Shown piece after piece: positions 16,232 through 24,811 of a stretch of 64,000 nt of DNA. The DNA is from CAVVDT01 sp963747005 (lineage in GTDB: Bacteria > Pseudomonadota > Alphaproteobacteria > Rhizobiales > Aestuariivirgaceae). How positions within the stretch are numbered: the stretch's first letter is position 1; each line of letters begins with the position of its first letter. The notes below the pieces were generated by a model that saw only the letters and a list, made by a program, of their open reading frames with translations, did not search any database and was not told the DNA's origin. The stretch covers positions 372,001 through 436,000 of the forward strand of contig CAVVDT010000008.1 in assembly GCA_963747005.1 (NCBI GenBank), written 5' to 3'. The translations under genes and the position numbers were made by a program.

Positions 16232-18108
16232 TCGCCACACTGCCTGCCGGGCGCGATGCCGCAATGGCGGACATTCAGCCGCTGATGCCCCCAGAGGCCC
16301 GTCTTGCCATGCCGGCCCAGTCGCTCACCCGCCAGGCGTCCGCTCCGGCCATGCCGGCGCCCGGGCCCGACGCTTCGACGCTAAGGGCCCGCATCTTCGT
16401 TTTCGGCCTGACCCTCGCGCTCACCGCCTTCGGCACAGAAGAGATCATCGCCGTGGTCAGCCCGGCCGGTGCCACCTGGCTGCAGGTTGTGTTCGCCGCG
16501 CTGTTCGCGGTCACCTTCGCGTGGATCGCCTTTCCCGCCGCCAGTGCCACGCTTGGCTTCTGGCGCCTCGCGACGCAAGGCGCGGCGGACGCTGCCACAG
16601 TTCCGCATGGCCCGCTCGGCCGCAACGCCCTCGTCATGCCGGTCTATAACGAGAATCCGACGGCGGTCTTTGCCGCCCTCGCCGCCATGGCCGGCGATCT
16701 CGTCTGCAGCCGCCTCGGTTCGGCCTTCGATATCGTAATTCTCAGCGATACCCGCGACCACGACATAGCGGAAGCGGAAATGGCGGCCGCCCGCCGCCTG
16801 GGCTCGATGATGGCGGGAAGGATGGCCGTCTATTACCGGCGGCGTGCCGACAACCGCCACCGCAAGGCGGGCAACATCGCCGATTTTGTCGCCCGCTGGG
16901 GTGGCCGCTACGACCATATGGTTGTGCTCGATGCCGACAGCACCATGACCGCCGAGACGTTGGCCCATCTCGCCCGCGCCATGGCCGCCGATCCCGCCGC
17001 CGGCATCATCCAGACCTTGCCGGCGCTGACCGGACGCCTGTCGCTGTTTGCCCGCATGCAGCAGTTCGCCGGCCGCGTCTACGGTCCGGTGGTCGCCGCC
17101 GGCATCGCCGCCTGGCACGGTCGCGACGGCAATTACTGGGGCCACAACGCCATCATCCGGGTTCGCGCCTTTGCCGCCGCCGCTGGCCTGCCGGAACTGC
17201 CGGGCCGCAAGCCCTTCGGCGGACATATCCTCAGCCACGATTTCATCGAAGCGGCCTTCATGCGCCGTGCCGGCTGGGCGGTCTACATGCTTCCCGAGCT
17301 GGAGGGCTCGTTCGAGCAGAGCCCGCCCAACCTCATCGATCTCGCGGCCCGTGACCGTCGTTGGGCGCAAGGCAACCTGCAGCACATGAAGGTCATATCG
17401 GCCAGCGGCCTGCACTGGATGAGCCGCCTGCATCTCCTGCAGGGGATCATGTCCTATCTCGCCTCACCCCTGTGGCTCGCCCTCATCCTCATCGGTCTCG
17501 GCCTGTCGCTGCAGGCCCGCTTCGTCGTTCCCGACTACTTTCCGAACGGCCTGGCGCTGTTTCCCACCTGGCCCATCTTCGATCCCGCCCGTGCGCTCCG
17601 CTTGTTTGGCTTCACCATGGCGGTGCTGCTGCTTCCCAAGTTTCTCGGCACCGCCCTGATCCTCGCCGACCGCCGTCGGCGCTCGGACTTCGGCGGCAGC
17701 GCGCGGCTGGCTGCCAGCCTTGTCACAGAGATCGTCCTCTCCTCGCTTATTGCCCCGGTGATGATGCTGGTGCAGACGATTGCCGTGGCCTCGATCCTCA
17801 TGGGCCGCGACGCGGGCTGGGCGACGCAGAACCGCGACGACGGCAGCCTGGCCTTCGAAAATGCCTGGTATTGCCACGCCGGCCACATGATTTTCGGCCT
17901 GCTGCTGGTCGGCGCAAGCGCCGCGGTCTCGGTCTCCGCCACCTTGTGGATGGCGCCGATCGCGGTGGGCCTCGTCCTCGCCCCGCCCCTGACCTGGCTC
18001 ACCGCTTCACCGCGGCTCGGGTGTTTCGCCCTCGATCTCGGCCTGTTCGCCGTCCCCGAAGAGCTATCCAGTCACGACCGAACGCCCGTCCGCCAGGCAT
18101 CGGGTTGA
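16207..18108 (+). CDS. opgH: Glucans biosynthesis glucosyltransferase H
   Basis: OpgH is the inner-membrane GT2 enzyme that polymerises the beta-glucan backbone from UDP-glucose. The 633-residue protein has cytoplasmic GT motifs MPVYNENPTAVFAAL, VVLDADSTMTAETL (the DxD type) and the RRWAQGN (Q/RxxRW) motif. Two N-terminal helices (about 60-105) and several C-terminal helices form the transport channel. It is shorter than the E. coli protein but normal for Alphaproteobacteria. Its start lies within the 3' end of opgG, with a second in-frame ATG at 16219. Confidence 0.94.
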   Translation: MAVSMDSLIATLPAGRDAAMADIQPLMPPEARLAMPAQSLTRQASAPAMPAPGPDASTLRARIFVFGLTLALTAFGTEEIIAVVSPAGATWLQVVFAALFAVTFAWIAFPAASATLGFWRLATQGAADAATVPHGPLGRNALVMPVYNENPTAVFAALAAMAGDLVCSRLGSAFDIVILSDTRDHDIAEAEMAAARRLGSMMAGRMAVYYRRRADNRHRKAGNIADFVARWGGRYDHMVVLDADSTMTAETLAHLARAMAADPAAGIIQTLPALTGRLSLFARMQQFAGRVYGPVVAAGIAAWHGRDGNYWGHNAIIRVRAFAAAAGLPELPGRKPFGGHILSHDFIEAAFMRRAGWAVYMLPELEGSFEQSPPNLIDLAARDRRWAQGNLQHMKVISASGLHWMSRLHLLQGIMSYLASPLWLALILIGLGLSLQARFVVPDYFPNGLALFPTWPIFDPARALRLFGFTMAVLLLPKFLGTALILADRRRRSDFGGSARLAASLVTEIVLSSLIAPVMMLVQTIAVASILMGRDAGWATQNRDDGSLAFENAWYCHAGHMIFGLLLVGASAAVSVSATLWMAPIAVGLVLAPPLTWLTASPRLGCFALDLGLFAVPEELSSHDRTPVRQASG

Positions 18109-18128
18109 TCGCCGCGCGTTCCCTCATG

Positions 18129-18142
18129 TTGACCGAGATCAA
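18129..18142 (+). promoter_or_regulatory. FNR/FixK-type box
   Basis: TTGACCGAGATCAA is a TTGA-N6-TCAA dyad, matching the FNR/FixK/Anr consensus in both half-sites. It lies 98 bases before the universal stress gene start, a placement usual for oxygen-responsive activation of such genes. No other good copy was noticed in intergenic DNA of the window. Confidence 0.6.
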
Positions 18143-18239
18143 GGCATCACTGCATGCTATAGGCAATTGATTGGCAATCGTGGGGCCATGTCCTAGGGTC
18201 GGCATTCGGGCTCCCCATCACGCAAGAGAGGTCTTACCC

Positions 18240-19082
18240 ATGCCCTGCAAGACGATTGTTGTCTGTCTCAATGAAACCGACCGCGCCGACACGCTCATCG
18301 CGGTTGCCAGTGGACTGGCAGCGCGTTGCGAGGCCCATGTCATCGGTCTCTACGTCATCCCGGCCATGCAGGTCTATCCGGCCGTCGGCATGTACATGAC
18401 CGCCGAAGTGTTCGAGGGACACCGCAAGTATTTCCAGGAACGCGCCGATGGCGTCGCCGCCCGCTTCAAGGAGGCCATGCGCCGCGAGGGCCTATCGTCG
18501 GAATGGCGGCATGTCGAGTCGACCTCGCCGCTCATCGCCGATGTCGTCATCGAACACGGATTGGCGGCCGATCTCATCGTCATCAGCCAGACCAACAAGG
18601 ATTCGGAAGACGGCGTCGAGCTCGATTTTGCCGAGCGCGTCGTCATGGAGGCCGGCAGGCCGGTCCTCATGGTGCCGCTTTACGGCAATTTCTCCGAAGT
18701 CGGGACCTGCGTCCTGGCCGGCTGGAACGCCACCCGCGAAGCGGCCCGCGCCATGTTCGATGCGGTGCCGCTGATGCAGGCTGCCAAGAAGGTCTATGTC
18801 TGCTGGGTCGATCCCAGCAAGGACGAGGGCACTGCCGGCCAGCTTCCGGGCGCCGAGATCGCCTCGACCCTGTCGCGCCACGGCATCAAGGCGACGGTGG
18901 AGCCGCTGCCCACCAGCGGATTGATGGCCGGCGAAGCGCTCATTTCCCATGCCAGCGACATCGGTGCCGACCTTCTGGTGATGGGCGCCTACGGTCATAC
19001 CCGCATGCGCGAGTTCGTGTTCGGCGGCGCGACCAAGTATGTGCTGGAATCGATGACCGTCCCGGTCCTCCTGTCGCACTGA
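18240..19082 (+). CDS. Universal stress protein, tandem UspA domains
   Basis: The 280-residue protein contains two UspA folds in series. The first begins KTIVVCLNETDRADTLI. The second ends with the ATP-binding loop motif LLVMGAYGHTRMREFVFGGATKY (G-2x-G-9x-G type), followed by VPVLLSH. Only the second domain keeps a clear nucleotide loop, which is common in tandem Usps. The start at 18240 was chosen over an upstream codon because the fold begins at once. An FNR-type box upstream suggests induction under low oxygen. Confidence 0.9.
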   Translation: MPCKTIVVCLNETDRADTLIAVASGLAARCEAHVIGLYVIPAMQVYPAVGMYMTAEVFEGHRKYFQERADGVAARFKEAMRREGLSSEWRHVESTSPLIADVVIEHGLAADLIVISQTNKDSEDGVELDFAERVVMEAGRPVLMVPLYGNFSEVGTCVLAGWNATREAARAMFDAVPLMQAAKKVYVCWVDPSKDEGTAGQLPGAEIASTLSRHGIKATVEPLPTSGLMAGEALISHASDIGADLLVMGAYGHTRMREFVFGGATKYVLESMTVPVLLSH

Positions 19083-19092
19083 GCATCCGGCC

Positions 19093-19467
19093 ATGGCGCT
19101 CAAACGCATCAGGCTCGAACTGGCGCGCGACCCGGATTTTCCCGCCGGCAGCCCCGAGCACGGCTATGCCTTCACCGCCCCGCTCAACCACGACGGGCAC
19201 ATCGATGCCGCGGCCTGGAAGGCCAATCGCGATCTTTGCCGGGTGCGCCGCTTCTGGGGTGACGAGCCCGAGCAACTCGGCCACCTGGTGAGGAAGCCGG
19301 GCGGCTCGTGGGCCTTTCACTACGATATCGGCGGCGATGAGGACGACGACGAGGCCGGTTACCGCTTCGGCGATCATGCCTTCAAGCTCGGCGAATATGT
19401 CTCCATCCGCGACGAGGACGACCGCCTCAGAACCTTCCATGTGACGGCTATCCGCGACACCGGCTGA
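19093..19467 (+). CDS. Conserved hypothetical protein, 124 aa
   Basis: A soluble acidic protein with no domain I can name. It starts MALKRIRLELARDPDFPAGS and is rich in Asp/Glu around GGDEDDDEAGYRFGDHAFKLGEYVSIRDED. The latter half (FKLGEYVSIRDEDDRLRTFHVTAI) reads like a small beta-barrel or SH3-like strand pattern. It follows the stress gene by ten bases and is probably co-transcribed. I recall similar short proteins in other Hyphomicrobiales without known function. Its 3' end overlaps the convergent glycosyltransferase by 20 bases. Confidence 0.75.
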   Translation: MALKRIRLELARDPDFPAGSPEHGYAFTAPLNHDGHIDAAAWKANRDLCRVRRFWGDEPEQLGHLVRKPGGSWAFHYDIGGDEDDDEAGYRFGDHAFKLGEYVSIRDEDDRLRTFHVTAIRDTG

Positions 19468-20488
19468 GACGGCGGTAAAGGGCGAGATATTTCGCCGTCA
19501 TCGCCTCGTGCGAAAACCGCGCTCGCGCCTCGGAGCGGCAGGCTTCGGGCGCGATTTCATGGGTGCGCGCCAGTGCCGCCGCCATTTCCGCCACTGAATC
19601 GACCAGCCAGCCGGTGCGGGCGTGGTCGATCGCATTCACCAGTTCACCGGCGGGAAAGGCGATGACCGGCGTGCCGGCGGCCATGGCCTCCATGACGACC
19701 AGCGAGCCGGCCTCGGCCGACAGCGACGGCATCAACAGACAGCGCGCAGCGGCCAGGAAGCGGCGCTTGCGGGCCAGCCCGAGCGGCCCGATGAAGCGCC
19801 GCTGGCCATCGAGGCGCGGGGCGATCTCGCGGTCGAAATAGCGTTGCGCCTCAACGCCTGGAAAGACCTCACCGGCAACGAGCAGCGGCATGTCCGCCAT
19901 GCGGGCGGCATCCAGTGCCAGATGCACACCCTTTTCCGGCGAGATGCGGCCGAGAAACAACGCAAAGCCGCGCCGCGCATGGCGTCCGGCAAAGGCCTCG
20001 ACCGCGATCCCGTTGGGCACCGCATCGAGCATCGCCGGGCTGGCGGCAAAGGCCGCGCGCTGCGAGGCCGAGACGCAATTGAACCATAGACCGGGCCGCG
20101 GCGAGCGGATTTCTTCGGGCGGATACCGGTCGGCCGGCATGTGGAGGCTCACCAGGACGGGGACCCCGGGCGGCGGCAGATAGCACTGGAACTCCACCCC
20201 ATGGATATGCACGAGGTCGATCGGCTGGCGGGTACACACAGCGACGACGGCGGAACGGTGTGCCGCCCATACCGCGGCGTCGCCGTTTCCGCCGGCAAGC
20301 GTGGCGGGCGGGGTGGAAACCAGGGTGCCGGCGACCCGCGAGCCGGCGCGGGCAACCACGATGGAGAGGTGGCCGCGCGATGCCAGCGCCGCATCGAGAT
20401 GATGCACCACCTGTTCGGCGCCGCCCACGGCATCGGCGCCGACGGCCACGAACGGCGAAGCGACATTGAGGACGGCCAGGGTTTGCAT
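19448..20488 (-). CDS. Glycosyltransferase family 4
   Basis: The 346-residue GT-B protein has an N-terminal glycine-rich acceptor loop (ADAVGGAEQVVHHLD), the inter-domain FLGRISPEKGVHLALDA, and the donor-site E-x7-E motif in AEAGSLVVMEAMAAGTPVIAF. These define retaining GT4 enzymes using nucleotide-sugar donors. The acceptor is unknown, and no surrounding polysaccharide cluster helps. The ATG at 20488 is preferred to an in-frame TTG two codons earlier. Confidence 0.88.
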   Translation of the reverse strand: MQTLAVLNVASPFVAVGADAVGGAEQVVHHLDAALASRGHLSIVVARAGSRVAGTLVSTPPATLAGGNGDAAVWAAHRSAVVAVCTRQPIDLVHIHGVEFQCYLPPPGVPVLVSLHMPADRYPPEEIRSPRPGLWFNCVSASQRAAFAASPAMLDAVPNGIAVEAFAGRHARRGFALFLGRISPEKGVHLALDAARMADMPLLVAGEVFPGVEAQRYFDREIAPRLDGQRRFIGPLGLARKRRFLAAARCLLMPSLSAEAGSLVVMEAMAAGTPVIAFPAGELVNAIDHARTGWLVDSVAEMAAALARTHEIAPEACRSEARARFSHEAMTAKYLALYRRLSRCRG

Positions 20489-20621
20489 GGTCAAGGCGAG
20501 CCATTGCAGGTGGAGGCGATCGGGTGCCGCAGCCTATATGGGATTCGGCGATTTGAAGCTAGGTTATGCACCGGCCACGGTCCGGCGGAGCGATGCCGCG
20601 GCACTTCAAGGAGGCTTTGGC

Positions 20622-21329
20622 ATGACGGACTTTTCGGGCAGGACGGTGATGGTCACCGGTGCGGCCGGCAATCTCGGACAGGTCGTGGCGCGGCGCTTTG
20701 CGGGCCTCGGCGCCCGGCTCGCCCTCATCGGCCGCAGCGCCGAACGGCTCGCCGCCGTGCATGGAACGGACGGACCGGACCGGATGCTGGTGGAAGTCGA
20801 CCTCGTCGACCGGGCTGCCAGCGAGCGGGCCGTCGCGGCCATCGGCGAACGGCTCGGCGGCCCCCACATCGTGTGCGCCATCGCCGGCGGCTTCCATATG
20901 GGCGAACCGGTACACGAGACCCCTGAAGCGGACTGGCGCGGCCTGATCGACCTCAACGTGGCGACCCTCATCAATACGGCGCACGCCGCGGTACCCCCCA
21001 TGCTCGCGGCCGGGAGCGGCAAGATCGTCACCATCGCCGCCGGCGCGGCTCAACACGGCACGGCCGGCATGGGCGCCTACAGCGCCGCCAAGAGCGCCGT
21101 CATCCGCCTGACCGAGGCCATGGCGCAGGAACTGCGTCGCGGCGGCATCAATGTGAACTGCATCCTCCCCAGCATCATCGACACCCCGGAAAACCGCACC
21201 GCCATGCCCAAGGCCGATCCGGGGCGCTGGGTGACGCCGGACGAGATCGCCGATCTGGTAGTGTTTCTGTCATCGCCGCAATCGGCCGCCATCCACGGCG
21301 CCGCCATCCCGATCACCGGATTATCGTAA
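20622..21329 (+). CDS. SDR family oxidoreductase
   Basis: This 235-residue classical short-chain dehydrogenase has the TGAAGNLGQVVAR cofactor loop and the YSAAKSA motif carrying the catalytic Tyr and Lys. The catalytic Ser position appears as IAAGAAQHG (Ala-rich), so the tetrad Ser may be missing. NCILPSIIDTPENR follows as expected. AAGGAGG lies eight bases before the chosen ATG. Substrate unknown. It is divergent from the glycosyltransferase. Confidence 0.85.
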   Translation: MTDFSGRTVMVTGAAGNLGQVVARRFAGLGARLALIGRSAERLAAVHGTDGPDRMLVEVDLVDRAASERAVAAIGERLGGPHIVCAIAGGFHMGEPVHETPEADWRGLIDLNVATLINTAHAAVPPMLAAGSGKIVTIAAGAAQHGTAGMGAYSAAKSAVIRLTEAMAQELRRGGINVNCILPSIIDTPENRTAMPKADPGRWVTPDEIADLVVFLSSPQSAAIHGAAIPITGLS

Positions 21330-21626
21330 ACAGAAGATTGCCTGGGACAGCTATTCTGGCGCACCCCGCTTTGGCATGGCCGCAGCGGGACACATCGAGC
21401 CGATTTCGCGGCATCCGGACGCGCGGCGCGAAAGGCCATCGGCGGCCGTAGCAACTATGCTGAAAAAGTCCTGAAATCCGCCACTTTTGCCGTCGCGCCA
21501 GGATCGTGCGCGCAGGCCGTTTCAGCGCCCGTTCGCAACGTTCGGCGGACGCCACTTCCGAGGCCCGCCATGGCCGGAAAATTGCATGCCTCGCAATGAC
21601 CCGATCCAGATACAAAGCCCAAGCCC
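21330..21626. other. 297-bp intergenic stretch
   Basis: No convincing gene. On the minus strand the part near 21560-21600 reads GGGTCATTGCGAGGCATGC, resembling another common class of short repeats that start GTCATTGCGAGG (from memory). No strong hairpin or promoter was seen. Confidence 0.45.
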
Positions 21627-22949
21627 ATGCAACCCCGGAAGAACGAGAACTTCAAACCTTCGGCCGACGCCGCCCCGACGGCGGACATCGAGGTGCGCAT
21701 TGCCTCCTCGCTGACCGCCATCGAAGCCGAATGGCGCGCCTTCGAGGCCAGCGCCTATTGCAGCCACTTCCAGACCTGCGACTGGCTGAGCGGCTATCTT
21801 GCCGCCCGACCGCGCCCGGACTGCGATGTCGCCATCGCCATGGTCTACGCCAATGGCGGTTTGCGGATGATCCTTCCCCTCGACATCGACCGCCGTCGCA
21901 ACATCACGCGTCTGGAGTGGCTGGGCCACGACATCAACGACTACAACGCCCCCATCATCGACCTCGCCTGGGCAAAAGACCTCTCCGCCACCGACATGCA
22001 GGCGATCTGGGCAAGAATTCTGGCGGCGCTGCCGGGCATCGACTATGTCCATATCCAGCGTCAGCCGGCCCGCATCGGCGGGATCGTCAATCCCATGGCG
22101 TATCTGTCCGGCATGCACGATACCTGCCACGCCTACGCCGTCGCACTCGATGCCACATGGCCCGAAACCTATGCCCGCCTGCGCAGCGCCAAGTCGCGCC
22201 GCCGCCTGCGCGAGAAGATGAACCGTCTCGCCAGATCGGGCCCGGTGCGCCTCAGGCGGGTGCGGCGCCCCGACGAGCAGCGCGAGACTCTGCATCGGCT
22301 GGTCGCCTGGAAGAACCGCCAGCTTGAGCGCAGCGGCGACCGCAACCCGTTCTCTGACGGCGAATTCGAGAAGATCCTCGTCAGCCTCGGCGATGCCGGC
22401 GGCCCGCACGGCGCCCTGCGCCTGTTTAACCTCGAAGTCGGCACGACCGTTGCAGCCGCGGCGCTGTGCCTGGCCGGTCGCGACAATCTCAACCTGTTCA
22501 TCACCGCGCACGATCCCGAGATATTCCAGGAATGCTCGGTCGGCACCTTGCTGATGGTCAAGCTGATGGAGACCGCCACCCGCTCCGGGCGCTCCAGCTT
22601 CGATCTCTCGTGCGGCGATGAGCCCTACAAGCGCGACTGGAATGCCGATGTCATGGATCTGCTGGTCACCCAATGGCCGCTCAATCTGCGCGGTCGTCGC
22701 GCCAGCGTCGTGGAGGGGATGCGGATCGCCGGCATAAGATGGGCCAAGGCGCGGCCATGGGCCGTCAGCTTCGCCCAGCGCCTGCGGCGCTTCCGGACAC
22801 AGATCCGCACGGCCGAGATGTCGCCGTCGGGACCGCAGACCAGGACCGCGGCGGCAGCCGCCGCCAGCCTCGAACTGGCACTCGACGGCGCCCGCGCCCT
22901 GCATTCAGCCATTTATGACCGGCTGGGCATCCGCCACCTCACCCAGTGA
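21627..22949 (+). CDS. CelD/BcsL-like GNAT acyltransferase
   Basis: The 440-residue protein has the acetyltransferase pattern of the CelD (BioF2-like) family. FQTCDWLSGYLAARP lies near residue 50, a basic helix SAKSRRRLREKMNRL sits in the middle, and SFDLSCGDEPYKRDWNADV in the second half is the family's diagnostic segment. Relatives are found in cellulose and other exopolysaccharide loci and are presumed to acylate sugars. A C-terminal Ala-rich tail follows. There is no polysaccharide cluster nearby except the GT4 gene 1.1 kb upstream. Confidence 0.83.
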   Translation: MQPRKNENFKPSADAAPTADIEVRIASSLTAIEAEWRAFEASAYCSHFQTCDWLSGYLAARPRPDCDVAIAMVYANGGLRMILPLDIDRRRNITRLEWLGHDINDYNAPIIDLAWAKDLSATDMQAIWARILAALPGIDYVHIQRQPARIGGIVNPMAYLSGMHDTCHAYAVALDATWPETYARLRSAKSRRRLREKMNRLARSGPVRLRRVRRPDEQRETLHRLVAWKNRQLERSGDRNPFSDGEFEKILVSLGDAGGPHGALRLFNLEVGTTVAAAALCLAGRDNLNLFITAHDPEIFQECSVGTLLMVKLMETATRSGRSSFDLSCGDEPYKRDWNADVMDLLVTQWPLNLRGRRASVVEGMRIAGIRWAKARPWAVSFAQRLRRFRTQIRTAEMSPSGPQTRTAAAAAASLELALDGARALHSAIYDRLGIRHLTQ

Positions 22950-23595
22950 CGGCGCGCTCCATGGCGGGCCGCGGCGGCGTCACCATGACGATGGCGTTGC
23001 CGGCGGCAAGGTCGATCCTTACCGGCCCGGCGACCTCGTTCGACAGCGTCAGCGTCGAGCCCAGCGGCACCATGCGCTTGTCGAGCGGCCAGCGCACGCC
23101 GGCCAGCGAGAGGCCCTCAAGGTCCGACAGGGCGATGATCGACAGGCGCGAGCCGGGCGGCGCCTCGAGACGGTGCTCGCCGGGATAGAGCGGCCAGGCT
23201 TCCTCACGGCCGCTGGTGACGAAGGCATCGGTCCCGCCCCGTGCCAGGCCGAGCGCCAGCGTCAGATGCGCAAAGGCATGGTCCGACTGGCCCCCGAGGC
23301 CGCCGGCCAGGATCACTTGCTGCGCGCCGCGTTCCAGGGCCGCCCTGACCGCCAGTTCCCCATCGGTTGAATCCTTGTCGGCCGGAAACCTCTGGCGCGG
23401 CACATGGCCGGCAGCAGCGATGAGCGCCGGCGGGGCCGAATCGAAGTCGCCCACCCACAGTTCCGCCTCAAGCCCCAGGGGTGCAGCGTGCATCATGCCC
23501 GCATCGGCGGCGATGATGCGCGCCCCGGCCAGTTGACCCCTGAGGCGGTCGGTCGGGTGGAGATCGCCTCCCAGCAATACGGCAAATTTCGTCAT
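22939..23595 (-). CDS. thiN: Thiamine diphosphokinase
   Basis: This enzyme makes TPP from thiamine and ATP. The 218-residue protein has the N-terminal Rossmann-like domain with IAADAGMMHAAPLG and WVGDFDSAP (conserved GDFDS), the PADKDSTDGELAV motif and GGLGGQSDHAFAHL, then a C-terminal beta-sandwich with WPLDKRMVPLGSTLTLSNE. All are family hallmarks. It is divergent from the riboswitch-controlled thiBPQ operon, so uptake and activation of thiamine are neighbours. Its 3' end overlaps the acyltransferase by 11 bases. Confidence 0.93.
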   Translation of the reverse strand: MTKFAVLLGGDLHPTDRLRGQLAGARIIAADAGMMHAAPLGLEAELWVGDFDSAPPALIAAAGHVPRQRFPADKDSTDGELAVRAALERGAQQVILAGGLGGQSDHAFAHLTLALGLARGGTDAFVTSGREEAWPLYPGEHRLEAPPGSRLSIIALSDLEGLSLAGVRWPLDKRMVPLGSTLTLSNEVAGPVRIDLAAGNAIVMVTPPRPAMERAVTG

Positions 23596-23630
23596 CGGTC
23601 CTCATTTCGCGGGCCGCTCGACGTCGGTTC

Positions 23631-23657
23631 TTGCATCGAGACCCGCTCTTATATAAG
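23631..23657 (+). promoter_or_regulatory. Candidate promoter of the TPP riboswitch-thiBPQ transcript
   Basis: TTGCAT at 23631-23636 and TATAAG at 23652-23657 are separated by 15 bases, slightly short for sigma-70. A start about seven bases after the -10 would place the RNA 5' end right at the beginning of the riboswitch, which supports the assignment. Confidence 0.45.
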
Positions 23658-23667
23658 CATTGTCGTC

Positions 23668-23757
23668 GCTCTACGGGGTGTCCTTCGGGACTGAGAGGCG
23701 TTTTTTGGCGCCAACCCGCTGAACCTGATCCGGGTCATGCCGGCGGAGGGAGTAGGA
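23668..23757 (+). promoter_or_regulatory. TPP riboswitch (THI element)
   Basis: The conserved THI-box blocks appear in order: ACGGGGTG at 23673-23680, CTGAGAGG at 23691-23698, ACCCGCTGAACCTGATC-cGG then GTCATGCCGG, and GGAGGGAGT near the 3' end. These form the thi-box helices that bind thiamine pyrophosphate. It precedes thiB by about 50 bases, so repression probably acts on translation initiation or on an early terminator. Confidence 0.95.
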
Positions 23758-23809
23758 GCCAGCCATCGGCGACTACATCCGTTCAACCAGATGCTTGAAG
23801 GAGGCGCCG

Positions 23810-24805
23810 ATGCGCAAATTATCGCTGTTTCTCATCCTCATTGCCCTCATGAGCCTGCCTGCGCGGGCCGCCGAGACGCTCACCATCTATACCTATGACA
23901 GTTTCGTTGCCGACTGGGGACCGGGACCCCAGGTGAAGAAGGCCTTCGAGGCCGCGTGCGACTGCAAGGTCGAATTCGTCGGCATCACCGATGGCGTAGC
24001 GATCCTCAACCGGCTGAAGCTGGAAGGCACCAAGGCCAGCGCCGATCTGGTGCTCGGCCTCGACCAGAACCTCATCGCCGAAGCCGAGGCGACCGGACTG
24101 TTCGAGCCCGCCGGCATTGACGCTTCCAACGTCAGGCTGCCCATTGCCTGGAGCGACAAGGTGTTCGTGCCCTACGATTACGGCTATTTCGCCGTCGTCT
24201 ATGACAGCGACAAGATGAAGACCCCGCCGATGAGCCTCGATGAACTGGTGAACGGCGATCCCGACCAGAAGATCGTGCTGGAGGACCCGCGCACCTCGAC
24301 GCCGGGCCTCGGTTTCCTGTTGTGGATGAAGGCCGTCTATGGCGACAAGGCCGGCGATGCCTGGCGCAAGCTGTCCAAGCGGGTCCTGACGGTGACACCC
24401 GGGTGGAGCGAGGCCTATGGCCTGTTCACCAAGGGCGAAGCGCCCATGGTCCTGAGCTACACCACCTCGCCCGCCTATCACGTCATGGAGGAAAAGACCG
24501 ACCGCTACAAGGCGGCCTCCTTCAAGGAAGGCGAATACCTGCAGGTCGAGGTGGCGGGGCTGCTTGCCTCTTCGCGGCACAAGGACCTGGCGCGGAAATT
24601 CCTCGCCTTCATGACCGGCCCCGCCTTCCAGGACCTCATCCCGACCACCAACTGGATGTTCCCGGCCGGCAAGACCTCAAAGCCCCTGCCCGATGCCTTC
24701 CAGCACCTGGTCAAGCCGACGGCAACGCTGATGCTGGCGCCCGAGGAGGTGGCCGCGAAGCGCAAAGGCTGGATTGCCGAATGGCTCGATGCCATGAGCA
24801 AGTAG
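23810..24805 (+). CDS. thiB: Thiamine ABC transporter, periplasmic binding protein
   Basis: The 331-residue protein has a Sec signal peptide (MRKLSLFLILIALMSLPARAAE, cleavage after ARA) and then ETLTIYTYDSFVADWGPGPQV, the characteristic ThiB N-terminus. DLVLGLDQNLIAEA and PFDYGYFAV-like VPYDYGYFAVVYD also match. It captures thiamine or its phosphates in the periplasm. AAGGAGG precedes the ATG at 23810, favouring it over an upstream in-frame TTG. Controlled by the TPP riboswitch, and first gene of thiBPQ. Confidence 0.94.
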   Translation: MRKLSLFLILIALMSLPARAAETLTIYTYDSFVADWGPGPQVKKAFEAACDCKVEFVGITDGVAILNRLKLEGTKASADLVLGLDQNLIAEAEATGLFEPAGIDASNVRLPIAWSDKVFVPYDYGYFAVVYDSDKMKTPPMSLDELVNGDPDQKIVLEDPRTSTPGLGFLLWMKAVYGDKAGDAWRKLSKRVLTVTPGWSEAYGLFTKGEAPMVLSYTTSPAYHVMEEKTDRYKAASFKEGEYLQVEVAGLLASSRHKDLARKFLAFMTGPAFQDLIPTTNWMFPAGKTSKPLPDAFQHLVKPTATLMLAPEEVAAKRKGWIAEWLDAMSK

Positions 24806-24811
24806 TCGGCC

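Noticed and set aside
21441..21490. Transposon end suggested by a GCTGAAAAAGTCC stretch
   Set aside because: No matching inverted end, transposase fragment or target duplication could be found.
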